Shown: piece by piece, positions 45,266 to 55,675 of the stretch
Layout: each line of letters opens with the position of its first letter
How positions within the stretch are numbered: the stretch's first letter is position 1
NCBI GenBank assembly: GCA_019915135.1
Contig: JAHLMK010000014.1
Coordinates: forward strand, 62,001-126,000
DNA: 64,000 bases
DNA from: Strobilurus pachycystidiatus
Lineage: Eukaryota > Basidiomycota > Agaricomycetes > Agaricales > Physalacriaceae
Direction: 5' to 3'
Notes under the pieces: model-generated
Told to the model about the DNA's origin: nothing
The model's input: only the letters and a program-made list of their open reading frames with translations
Database searches by the model: none
Program-made: the position numbers and the translations under genes

Positions 45266-48116
45266 ATGTCCGCGACAGGACCAGCAAGTATCCCTGAAGT
45301 GCCCGGGCCAGCACACAGCGAGAATATACAGCACGACGGCTCTCAACATGGACAATCCCCAGAGGAACCGCAACCATCTTCCACCCTACAACCACAGGCC
45401 AGCGCTCCAGGACCAAAAACTACTGCCACTGAGGAACCTAAACACTTGTTTGGCCTCAACCAGAACAATCCCCACACCCCCTCCCCTCCGACAGTGTTCC
45501 ATGACGACTACGAGAAACGGCTTCCCGAGGACAAATACTGTGCTGAAACGGCTCCCAACGCCAGAGTATGGCGTGTATACCAAGAGGAAGCGGCCGAGTT
45601 CGACCGGATGCTGACCAGCGAGTCTCGAGATGGTCTCGACGTGATGCTCGTGTTCGTACGTGGCCTTCTCTAGCCACGCTTGACCCTTCTTTAACACTGC
45701 TCAATAGGCCGGTCTTTTCTCGGCTGTGGTAACTTCCTTCCTTGTTGAAGCGTCGCAGAATCTCCAGGCAGACTTCACGGAGATGACCGCGCTACTCCTC
45801 TACGACCTGGTCTCCATCCAGATAGTGATGGCAGGCAGTTCCACTCTCCAGAACATCACAGCGCCATCTGTCAATCCTTCCGGGGTATTTGAACCTAGTT
45901 CAAATGACATTTGGGTGAACGGCCTCTGGTCCGTTAGTCTCGCCGCCAGTCTCGTTGTCGCCCTCGCCGCCGTCCTGGTGAAGCAATGGCTTCATCACTA
46001 CATGTCCCTTCCATCCGGCACTCCTCGTCATCGCAGTCATATCCGCCAATTTCGGTACATGGGCTTCGAGGCTTGGCGTGTTCGTGTCGTCATCGGAATG
46101 CTGCCCATTACCATGCACATATCTTTGATGCTGTTCTTCACGGGTCTCGTCCTCTTCTATGCCCCTCTACGCACGTCCCTCGCCTGGACGATTGGGGTCA
46201 TAACCGTACTCGTCTGTGTCCTCTACCTACTCGGTAACGCACTACCCGTGATATATCCCCAATGTCCTTATCAGACACCCTTGACCGACTTTATCTACCA
46301 CGCACTCGAATATGCTGGTGTGACATACCGAATCATAGAACAGACTTGGTCTGGCTTATTTGAGAGACTCCGCCCATTATCCGAATCCATAGTGTCCGCA
46401 GAGTCCACAGAGTCCACCCCGGCTCAGACCAAATCACGTGTTGCTGTCGAAGCCCTCGTCGTCTCCTCCACGCGTAACATGCTCTCTGTGGATGCACTGG
46501 ACTGGTTGTACCATATGTCCTCTAATCCTTCGGTACGAAGCATTGTTATGCAAGCCATTGGAGGACTTCCGGCAGAGGCCGAGGAATATGCGCATGAAGT
46601 CTGGGCCACTAACGATGAACTTCTTGCACATAACAAAGAACTCATGGATCAGATCACCCCATTGACATTGGACTCGGACTCGGAATCATATGAGCAAATA
46701 CCTTTACCTGGTTGTGAAACCATTTTTGAACGTCTTTGGCGTTCCCGCCTTTTCGTTTCCCATATCCTCGACCTTTACCATGAATACTTTGTCAGTCCTG
46801 GAAGTGAGCCGCGTTACACGTCCGCTGTCTGGCTTTCACGTGGAAACTCGTTAGATACCGCCGCGCGCCTGGAATATGTTGTGGGAATTTCTGGCAGTGC
46901 TGAACTGCATCCTCTAGTGTGGAAGCAGCTACTATCCAGAATCTTTGTGGATAGAAATTCTCGTTATCCACGGGCTAGTTACGCAAATTTTCTCTGTCAC
47001 CTAATGCCTGGATGCCTGGAGCAGTCTCTGTCGTCTCCCTCCGACGCACCTTGTACACTCATACAACCTATTTGTTGGGATGACACTGTTGGCATCCTGC
47101 TAGATAGGACTGTGCTCATGGACTACGATGTTGGATGCTCGACAACTCTCCAACTTCGTCTTCTGATAGCAGCCGGAAAATATGCTGCATGTTATTCTAG
47201 GAAAATCAGCATAGTCACACATGCATCTAATTGCATGCCATTTGTCGAACTGCTTTCGGAAGTCTTTGTGACGATTAGATTGATGCCTCGGGACATTCAA
47301 CGGACTTGTGAATTCAGATATCATTGCTGCGAGCTTCTTACGGCCGTGATGGATATCTACGAACCGTCAGCAAGTTTTCCTCCAGACATACCCGTTCTCC
47401 AGGATCTGCGTTGCTATATCCTTGACGCTTATCAGCAGATGTTCCTCACTTCTGGTTCCCAGGATCCCTTGCCGCCCCTCCCTCGTATGTTGCGGTCCCC
47501 GATAGCTGGCTGCTTGTCCAAGGAGTTCAGCGCATCTGAACGGTCCAGGCACATTCTCAAAATACTCGATTTCGGCTGTACCGCTTTATGTTGCGAGTCG
47601 GAGGAAGCATCGGAGGAAGCATATCAAATCTTTATGGAGGATGACTGGATCACCACGCTCTCGGAGCTCTGGGTGGCGACAGCTGCTTCGAAAGAGCTTG
47701 TAGAGTGCATCGAAGGTTTCTTCTTTTATCTTCCTTATTACCCAAAACCTGCCTCACTCGAATTCGTTGTCCGCCCCCGCAACCTCATGTTTGTTTTGGT
47801 GGCCTTAAACGAATTATTCTTACTGGTGATGTGGTACAAGTGTTCGCATCACCCATCATGGACCCAATGCTACCAGAAGATGAAAGACCTCCTCACTTGG
47901 TGCCACGACCAAGAGAGAGGGGACGGGCATCATGAATTCCCTTTGGAGGGTTTCTTTGAGGGGAAGATATTACAACTTTCCGACTGTACCGTCGATCTGG
48001 ACAGTACCTTCAAGGCGTTGCTCATGGATCCACAACGTATTGCTCGTCTTGAATCTGCCCTGGCAAAGTTGGACGCGTTAGGGCCACTTGACAAGTATGT
48101 AGATCCTTTGCTGTAA
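45266..48116 (+). CDS. DUF6535 membrane protein, copy D
   Basis: This is an intact family member: exon 1 45266-45655, intron 45656-45707 (phase 0), exon 2 45708-48116, about 932 residues. It starts MSATGPASIPEVPG, as in copy A. It contains KHLFGLNQNNPHTPSPP, ARVWRVYQEEAAEFDRML, then the four-helix block (AGLFSAVVTSFLVEASQ; SNDIWVNGLWSVSLAAS; GMLPITMHISLMLFFTG; the VITVLVCVLYLLGNALPV segment). The soluble part begins SVDALDWLYHMSSNPSVRSI. It is closest to copy A throughout (for example LSREFSASERS-like and YHCCELLTAVMDIYEPSASF). An upstream out-of-frame ATG in the conserved GAATTTGGTATGATTCAAG leader could act as a uORF. It sits between SEC20 and SWP1 and is bracketed by 21-bp direct repeats, suggesting insertion as a duplicated segment. 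Function is unknown. Confidence 0.82.
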
Positions 48117-48204
48117 TTTAGTACAAAGTTTTGTGCAAAGTACAGAGCTTGAGGCCTGAGTCTGATCGCATACTGAGAGGAACTCGCTGTAAACGAAGAT
48201 ATCC

Positions 48205-48225
48205 AAATTTAGACGTCACGACACG
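48205..48225 (+). repeat. 21-bp direct repeat flanking DUF6535 copy D, right
   Basis: AAATTTAGACGTCACGACACG is the near-identical partner of 45058-45078. It ends 21 bp before the SWP1 start codon. Confidence 0.7.
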
Positions 48226-48246
48226 TATTTCCTTCCTCCCATCATC

Positions 48247-49237
48247 ATGCTCTTCGTTGCGCCTTTGCTGTTGTTGTTGGCGGCGGCGGCCAACGCCTCC
48301 CTCATTACGCTGCAGTCGCCAAGAATCACTGTGACCGCCGCGAATGGCGACCAGCTACGGTCCGAGCCGTGAGTAACGATGTCGGTCGCGGTATGGATCA
48401 AGGCGTGCTCATGCCTATCCTAGCCTCTCATTGAAGCACCCGCTCGCGGAGCCCGTCACTCTTTCACCCACCGACGTCCTCAAAATCACCCTGCAGACGC
48501 TGGACGCCGACAGTGGGAAGGGCATACAACCGCAGCAGACGTTCCTGCGCTTCTACGATGAGACCTCCGGCGAAGAGGGCATCCAGCCATTGCGCGTCAC
48601 GCACGGCGGCAAAGTCAAGTTCGAGCTAGTGAGTAGCGCCCGCGCCTTTGTCCCAGGAATTCAGTCTTGATTTCGGTGCAGGACATGGCCAAACCGCCGT
48701 TGTCGTTCCCGGCAACGACGGGCGCACCGCTCAAGGTGACCTTGATTGTTGGCACCAACGGATACACCCCTCTGAGCGTCAATCTCTTCGATCTGACCGT
48801 CCCCGCCTCCGCGCCTATCGTCCCACATGCCGACGAGGCCTCCTTCCACCCGCTTCCCCTCATCGCACACACATTCCGACCGGACCCCAAGCAGCCACCA
48901 AAAGTCATCTCTGCCATCGCTGCGGGCCTCGTTCTGACCCCATGGCTCGTCCTTCTCGGTCTTGTATGTCTTACCTTGCATTACCCACCACCCAACCACT
49001 AATCAAACACCGCAGTGGGCCAAGATATCACCGAAGATGCCGCGTCTCTTCTCCCCCAAGATCCTGCCATTTACCGCTGCACTCGGCGCCTTTGAGGTCC
49101 TCATGGTTTGGTATTGGGTCGACCTGAAGTTGGGCGATGTTCTCACCTACAGCGCCATCCTTGGTGTGGTCACTCTGTTTACTGGCAAGTACGCGCTTTC
49201 CAGTATCTCGGACAGACGACTTGGTGCCCAAAAATAA
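48247..49237 (+). CDS. SWP1: oligosaccharyltransferase subunit SWP1 (ribophorin II)
   Basis: This is an ER membrane subunit of the OST complex that transfers the N-glycan to nascent proteins. A signal peptide (MLFVAPLLLLLAAAANA) precedes a luminal beta-rich domain containing SPRITVTAANGDQL, TLSPTDVLKITLQTLD, QPQQTFLRFYDE and LKVTLIVGTNGYTPLSVNLF. C-terminal membrane helices follow: KVISAIAAGLVLTPWLVLLG, FTAALGAFEVLMVWYWVDLK and YSAILGVVTLFTGKYALSSI. This is the ribophorin II C-terminal pattern. Introns are at about 48369-48422, 48630-48681 and 48965-49015. The length of about 280 residues matches fungal Swp1 rather than the longer animal protein. The promoter is probably altered by the DUF6535 copy D insertion just upstream. 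Confidence 0.88.
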
Positions 49238-49635
49238 TTGATCGTATCTCAATGACGATGTATCTTATTAGTCCTCTCCCTCAGACGTGTACGTGTATAA
49301 CCGACACATGAATCCAGGTAAATTTACTGGTTTGTTTGAGTCCACACCCGACTTATAACACCGAATGCTCTACATTTCATCGTACCTTCGGGCTACTCAT
49401 ATGAACGACGCAGTCAAACATCCGGAACACTCGGACTCTTCGCTCTGTGATTGGCATAGCAAATAGCTATGCTAGCGGGACATCTCCAAACGCTTTTGAT
49501 TTGACTAGTTTGTTGACTTGACTGGGGTACTACACAACTGCTTGCTCACTGTTCTCGACTGAACTCTGATCTCTTACTATCCTAACCTATAAGTAATGCA
49601 ACACCGTTTTCAGACTGTTCGTTCGACCAACAACA
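49238..49635. other. intergenic region
   Basis: This is SWP1 3' flank. I see nothing recognisable. Confidence 0.4.
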
Positions 49636-49798
49636 TCACCCGAAGAACACGATGACCCATACCGCCACGAGGCCCACAGAATACTGTACGGCACCACAGA
49701 CGATGAGCTTAGGACCATTTATGCCTTGGGGATCTCTGTAGAACGTTTGCCACACTACACAGCGTATGAACATAAAGCTTCACGGTCATACAGAGCAT
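49636..49798 (-). CDS. candidate membrane micro-protein, about 41 residues
   Basis: On minus, ATG at 49796-49798 opens ATG CTC T, followed by a possible 37-bp intron (GTATGA..GTGTAG). It then continues in frame as WQTFYRDPQGINGPK and a hydrophobic segment LIVCGAVQYSVGLVAVWVIV, ending FFG and TGA at 49636-49638. The short polar head followed by one or two membrane-spanning stretches is what small organelle-membrane subunits look like, but I cannot name a family. It lies within 60 bp downstream of the acid phosphatase stop, so it could instead be 3' UTR with a chance open frame. The intron is short for this genome. Confidence 0.3.
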
Positions 49799-49854
49799 AG
49801 TGTCCCAATACCACTCGAGTACAATAAATGTAATAAGATACAATAAGGTATTAC

Positions 49855-51641
49855 TTAGAACGCCGGAATGATATGCTGGCCCGACGTCGTGTTAGTCGAC
49901 ATCTGCCACGGGGTCGTCTCGGCGATAGCAGTGAAGTTGAAAGGTGCGGGCAGCGACGATGCAGTCATGGACGTGTCAAGGCCGGGACGAATGAACACAC
50001 CACCCCGACCGGCACCCTTGGCTTTGAGGTTGGGTGCAGAGAAGGGAACGTATTGGTTGGAGTCTGTATGAAGGATGGCTGGTGAAAGGGAGGTCCGGCG
50101 ATGGAAGGATAAAAGACATACTGAGGGGACCATTGAATATTGCAGTCAGGTTGAGCTGGGGGATCTGGGCGGCGGTAGGCTTGACGTTCTTGTAGCCCGT
50201 CTTTTCAGCGACGAAGGAGTAGACGTTGCTCAGGGTACTGTTGACGCGTCAATTGATATTGAGCTAGATGGCAGAAGAGACGGCGGACTGACGCGTTAGT
50301 GTCCTGACGACCGAGGCTGCGAAGACCCCAGTTTGCCTGGACGGTGCTGAGAGAGGAGTAGTGAGTATAGAATGTATCGTCCTTCTGTCCTCGGAGGTTG
50401 AGCGGCAGGGCGTTTCCTGTGAGTAGCCTCTCGCATGAGTGATTGTGCAATTGACAACCTAGGATACTCACCTAGAGCAAGAGTCCAGATGTTATTCTGG
50501 ATACCGTAGTTCTCGTTCTCGTCGAAGGTGAGGAGAATCAGCGTCTCGTCGTTGTTAACGCGGGGGTCGGTAAGAAGGGGCAAGAACCAGTATTCGAGCC
50601 ACGAAGCAGCAAAGTCGATGGTTGTATCGTGAGCATCGTTAATCATGTTGGGGGTAATGAAAATCCACTTTTGGCGCGTCAACGAGAGTGTAAAAAGGGG
50701 ACAAGGTGAACCTTACTTGAGAAAGGGATCCGTTAACAACATCGTTTGCAAAGTCGTTGAAGTTGCGGATGCGCTGAGCACGCTTGGTGTCCTGGGAGAT
50801 GGAGTCGAAGATGATCAGAGGGTTGTGTTTGCGGACGTAGTATGTGTACGGCGCGGCCGAGCTATCGCCATAGTTCTTTGATGTATAGCTTGAGAGCAAT
50901 GATGAGAACATGATATGTCGTGCGAGACCTTGGGGAAGACCGACCTGAAACCGTAATATGCATCCTCGGGCATGTTCTCCTGATACGTGGCCCAGGTAAT
51001 CCCCTTCTCCTCCAAGAGGTCGACCACCGTGCTGATGTTCGACGGAATGTGGTACATGCTGGAATCCGTTGGATTGGTGCAGATCAATGAATTAGAAAGG
51101 CTCACTTGTCATCATGATTGCCAAAGAAGTCGCCTCCGAGTGACGCGATATCTATCAAGTACAGGCGTCAGAGGACTGGACTGGCAGGGTAGAATGGAAG
51201 CCTTACAATTAGGCTCAGACGGGTGCGTAAGGGCATTCCAGTTGGTAAACAACAATCCCTGTTCCGCCAGGGACTCGAAGATTGGCGTGGAGGCGGCGGT
51301 CTTGATGAACGAGTCCGTGAGTGGCACAGAACAATGATAGAAGTCTCGAGTACACACAGCAAAATCAGTGTTTTCTAACCAGATCTGAATGAACCGGTTG
51401 AATGACTTCCCCTTCACGACAGTCTTGTCGTGGAGGGTGTTGTTTGAGAGTCCAACATAGTTTTCGGTTTGCACCAGAGGCCCCGTGGACGGGGGAGCAA
51501 ACGTCTACCAGAGACGCGTGAGCCGATTCCTCTCTGGACGATCCGTGTGAGGGCAAGACGTACGATAGCAGAGGCAGCTTCTGTAGAACGGAAGCAAGAC
51601 GCCAAGAACACAGCAGCGATGACAGAGTCGACAGAGAACAT
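49855..51641 (-). CDS. secreted acid phosphatase (phosphoesterase family)
   Basis: This is a phosphate-releasing extracellular enzyme of the PF04185 group (fungal PhoA-like). A signal peptide at the start (MFSVDSVIAAVFLASCFRST) is followed by an intron. The sequence then reads SFNRFIQIWLENTDFA, with the E-N pair of the metal site. Next come the substrate-loop block LFTNWNALTHPSEPN followed by a YIASLGGDFFGNHDD-like exon, WIFITPNMINDAHDTT and LILLTFDENENYG, which supply further metal ligands (N, H, D, E). The C-terminal part has NALPLNLRGQKDD and ends GQHIIPAF at TAA 49855-49857. At least eight introns of about 50 bp are needed. All recognisable catalytic motifs are intact. It diverges from the multicopper oxidase across a 340-bp shared promoter. 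Confidence 0.82.
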
Positions 51642-51981
51642 CGTACGTAGGTCGTCAGAAGGCCCTGTTTGAAAGCTACCGCCTTATATACTCGTACTCG
51701 GTGGTGCCAGCTTGGCAAAGGCACATGAAGCATCAGCCGAATCTCCATAAATGGCGCTCCCAGGGCACCTTAACGAGACTCGTGCGTGTGCTCCATAGTG
51801 CGAAGCAGCGTTGGGTGATGGAGACAGGATGGACCGTGCCGAGTCTGAATGAATGTAAGCATGGGTGTAAGAATAGAAGCCGACTGATTGGCCACGAAGC
51901 ACCCCACGTTCGAACAGCTGGTCAAATTCGGGGTTTCCAGACGCGTTTACGGCAGACGTCAATGTGATCCGAGCAGCCACT
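51642..51981. other. divergent promoter, acid phosphatase / multicopper oxidase
   Basis: This is 340 bp between divergent start codons. On the phosphatase side a TATATAAG box lies at 51683-51690, about 45 bp before the ATG. No CACGTG (Pho4-type) site was noticed. Confidence 0.4.
51683..51690 (-). promoter_or_regulatory. TATA box of the acid phosphatase gene
   Basis: On minus the sequence reads TATATAAG, 42-49 bp upstream of the start codon. Confidence 0.45.
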
Positions 51982-54543
51982 ATGCTCATGGACGCTCCCA
52001 GCAGGAACGATGCCGCCCTCGACGACGACGAGAATACGCTGCTCATGAAGAGCTTTGATGAGTCGGGCTCGGCCATTCCCGAAGAGCGTGAGGATCGGCC
52101 ATCAAAGGCGCACGTGCGGCGCTGGACTTCATCAGTTGCGCTCGCCTGCATTGGCGCCGCCGTCGGTCTTGCCTTTATCGTCGCGACTTGGTTGGCGCTG
52201 CGAGTGGCTGGACAAGCGTCACAAGCAGAGACAGAGGCGGCTGGCTCCGACGCTGATTTTGTGGTCGACTCGACTCCACGGACTCGCATCTACAACTGGA
52301 CTGTCACGAGGATAAATGCATCTCCTGTTGGCGTCAACAAGTCGATGGTGGTCGTCAATGGACAATCACCAGGACCTCTAATAGAAGCAAATCATAACGA
52401 CAGAATAATCGTGCGTTTCCGTACACCTCTCTATACGCTTTGACCTACATCCTCTCGAAGGTTTATGTTACGAACGGTCTAACAGATGCTGGAACGTGAG
52501 TGACATCGACGCTGAACGTTTCTTATCTGACTTTTCTGTCTGCAGCTCGATTCATTGGTGCGTGCTCTTTCCTGTCTTGTAGACTTTCAACTTATTCTAT
52601 GGTACATTGCCAGGCATGGATTGTACCAGAATCACACCAATTATTACGACGGTACGACTGGAATAACTCAGTGTGCCATCCCGCCAGGCGAGACACTGGT
52701 CTACAACTTTACCTTGGACGGTTGGTCCGGAACGACCTGGTGGCAGTCAGTAACAAGTCTCACTCTTCTCGTCGTTGGGTCTAAATGTCTTGCAGCGGCC
52801 ACACTGACGTCCAACACACGTATGTTCACCAGAAGATCTTCCAACATGTACTCAAATCCTACTAGCGATGGACTCTTCGGCCCCATTGTCGTTCACGCAC
52901 CCAACGAGACAGTCCCAGAATACGACGAGGAACGCGTTATCACTCTCTCAGACGTGTACAATACTGTGGCAGACGAATTAGTGTCCACCTATCTTCACGT
53001 TCGTCTACGCTCCGCACCCAACGAACTTTTCTTCCTAATCCCAATCCCAGACTAACCCGATGGAAACCGTACCAGAACCAGTCCCCGACTCCGCTACCAT
53101 CAATGGCCACGGTCAATTTACTCTATGCCATGCCTTCCCGCACAGCACATGTGACGGGGGGTCTTACGCTAATCTCACCTTGGCTCCGAATACCACGTAG
53201 CCTTGTCTCTATTCTCTTTGCGATTCATGGAGCTTACGCTGGTGCAGGTACCGGTTGCGCCTTATCAACGCAGGCTCCTTTGCACCAATTAGGTTCTCGG
53301 TAGATCGTCATGTCCTCACAGTCATTGAAGCAGATGGTACACCCGTTGTCCCGGTAGCCGTCGAACGGGTCACTCTCCAGGTCGCGCAGAGGTATAGCGT
53401 TCTTCTCACGACCGACCAAAACCCTTCGGCGTATTGGATGCGCGCAATGATAGACGAGAGCATGTTTGCGTATACAAAGTACGCTTTTCCCTTTTCCCAT
53501 TTCGAGATGAACGTCTGACTGCTTGGGCTAGCCGCCACATGCACTCAGAGACCCTTGGCGTTGTACGCTACTCAGCCGACGAGTCGATGCCCAGCACAGA
53601 TTCTCATCCTGGCGTCAGCGGAGAAGTACCGACTACGGATTTAGACGAAACCCAATTGACGCCAGCGGACATCATAGCGGCGCCGGAAGATGTGGCGCTG
53701 GTTATACCGTTCACGTTCTCAATCCAGAGGACGTATCAGCAGAATTGGCGTTCGTTCATTAATGGGACGAGTTGGGAGCTTCCTCTGCATGGACAGGCTA
53801 CGCTGATTTCTGCCGTGGCTCGTGATGCCGGTGTGGGCACCAAAGTTTGGCCGGGGTGGGTTTCGACGGTGTTGTTGTCGAGGATGCTGTTGATGAGCCC
53901 TCTTTTTAGAGACCAATTGATCGCGACTATCGACGACGTGAAGACCGTAGATTTTGTCATTAACAATCTGGACGACGGAGACCACCCATTCCATCTGTCT
54001 GTACTGATTTATATTGCTCGTCCTCTTTACTGACCTGAGCATAATGTCGTAGACACGGCTACAAGGTCAGTGTCAGCCATAAACCACCCGCCCGTCATTA
54101 ATATCCTTCTTCACGCAGCCATGGATAATGGGAATGGGCAAAGGCCGATACAAGGGTGCACACTTTGACACCACGAATCCCATGCGGCAAGTTCTCCTAA
54201 CTTCAGCCAACATACGTTCAACCTGATTGAGAACAGACGAGATACGTTCTTCATCCCCGCATACCATTGGATGGTCCTCCGCATCGTCACCGATACACCA
54301 GGATACTGGGCTTGTATGTCGCGATCTCCCTTAATTTTCGAGCTACTTCTGATTATCATCAGTTCATTGTCATGTTGCTTGTAAGACGGGCGTCTGTTCT
54401 CATTCAGGAGTATCACTGACTGAAGGTCTCCAGGGCATATGGCAGGCGGCGCACTTTTTCAGTTGGCAGTGCAGCCGTCAAAGATGGCAGAGGTGGCGTT
54501 ACCGGAGGATATTGTGTCGCATTGTCGACGCTGGCTGCCATAG
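51982..54543 (+). CDS. membrane-anchored multicopper oxidase (laccase-like)
   Basis: This enzyme couples one-electron oxidation of phenols or metals to reduction of O2 to water. It has a cytosolic N-terminus and a single membrane helix (SSVALACIGAAVGLAFIVAT), so it is probably type II membrane-anchored, not a freely secreted laccase. The four copper motifs appear after splicing: SIHWHGLYQNHT, WWHGHTDVQHTDG, HPFHLHGYKPW and FHCHVAWHMAGGA. The body includes VVVNGQSPGPLIEANHNDRI, GLFGPIVVHAPNE and RLINAGSFAPIRFSVDRH. Around ten short introns are needed, two of them splitting copper motifs. The end is DIVSHCRRWLP with TAG at 54541-54543. In the last motif the residue four after the second-site His is Ala instead of the Leu, Met or Phe usual for the type-1 copper axial position. 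The natural substrate is unknown. Confidence 0.8.
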
Positions 54544-54841
54544 TATTTGCGAGTTTTGTAGGCTGGTTTATCATTATTCAGATTGTGTCACACACGACAG
54601 CCAACTGCGGGGCTTTGAGGCATGAATGCGCGACTACCGGTGGCAGTGGAATCGTGCAATGCAGTCATCCATCGCAAGCACTCGGTATCTTGCTCTCACA
54701 CTGTCTGAAGACACTCAGTCAGGCATAAACGGTACACAAATACATACATATGGCAGCTGTTCTACAAAAGTGCAGATATCTGGAACGAGATGTAAAATAG
54801 CGATGGACGTAATAAAATAATATAATGTTATGGACGTGAGA
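54544..54841. other. convergent 3' regions
   Basis: This lies between the multicopper oxidase (plus) and histone H2A (minus). No gene is seen. Confidence 0.4.
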
Positions 54842-55517
54842 TTACTCTTCATCGCCCTTGGCGCCCTTCCTGTGTGAGAAAGTTGATCAGGTCGTGATAG
54901 CAAGAGAGTAAGCGACACATACGCAGACTTGGAGGGCAACAGCTGGCTCTCAATGTGGGGCACGACACCTCCTTGAGAAATGATCACATCGCCGAGGAGT
55001 TTGTTGAGTCTGGAGAATGATGAGGCGAGGACATCGCAAAAAGGCTCAATGATGACTGACTCTTCGTCGTTTCGGATGGCGAGCTGAAGATGACGTGGGA
55101 CGATACGCTGTTTCTTGTTATCGCGAGCGGCGTTGCCAGCTAGCTCGAGAATTTCGGCAGCGAGGTACTCCAGGACGGCGGCGAGATAGACTGCGAGGTA
55201 AATGTGAGTGAGAAAAGGCGCGAGCAGATGGCAAAAAGCGCACCTGGGGCGCCAGCACCGACACGCTGGGCGTAGTTGCCCTTCTTGAGGAGACGGTGGA
55301 CACGACCGACGGGGAACTGGAGACCCGCCTTGGACGAGCGAGACATCGCCTTTCCAGGCTCGCCGCTGGCCTTGCCTCCGGATTTTCCTGCTTTGCCTGT
55401 GGAAAAGCGCCTCAGCGTCGTTGGGCGTTGTCATCGAGTTGGGTGTCGCACCTTTTCCGCTCTAGAAGAAGCGTGTGAGCACCGTACATCACAGCGAGCA
55501 AGGCGGACACGTACCAT
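54842..55517 (-). CDS. histone H2A, copy 1
   Basis: This is a core nucleosome histone. The coding sequence is split unusually: exon 1 codes only ATG (55515-55517), then intron GTACGT..CTTCTAG, a 10-nt microexon AGCGGAAAAG, and intron GTGCGA..TCCACAG. The third exon follows ([34 protein letters not shown]). Later exons give [60 protein letters not shown], and the tail [12 protein letters not shown] ending at TAA 54842-54844. The acidic-patch and L1 residues are typical of canonical H2A, not H2A.Z (RVGAGAP, not RVGSKA). The C-terminal SQ(E/D) motif phosphorylated in DNA damage is absent. It is divergent with ATP10 across 158 bp. Confidence 0.93.
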
Positions 55518-55675
55518 GGTAGATATATACAAGTAGAGGGTGGGTAGAGAGGCGAGGTGGGCGAGATGGTTGTGGCAAGTGGTCAAGCCTGTTGATCAAC
55601 GGCGCGCGGGCTTTATATACCCACGTGACTTCGCGTTCTCAGGTGGCCGCGCGGTCCGATACTCCGAGCCGTGCC
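55518..55675. promoter_or_regulatory. bidirectional promoter, histone H2A / ATP10
   Basis: This is only 158 bp between the two start codons. It holds a TATATAAA box for H2A (minus, 55612-55619, about 95 bp before its ATG) and a CACGTG palindrome at 55622-55627. Control of ATP10 from the same stretch is an inference. Confidence 0.55.

Noticed and set aside
48648..49127. 159-codon plus-strand frame within SWP1
   Set aside because: It is out of frame with the ribophorin II protein and crosses two SWP1 introns; a shadow frame.
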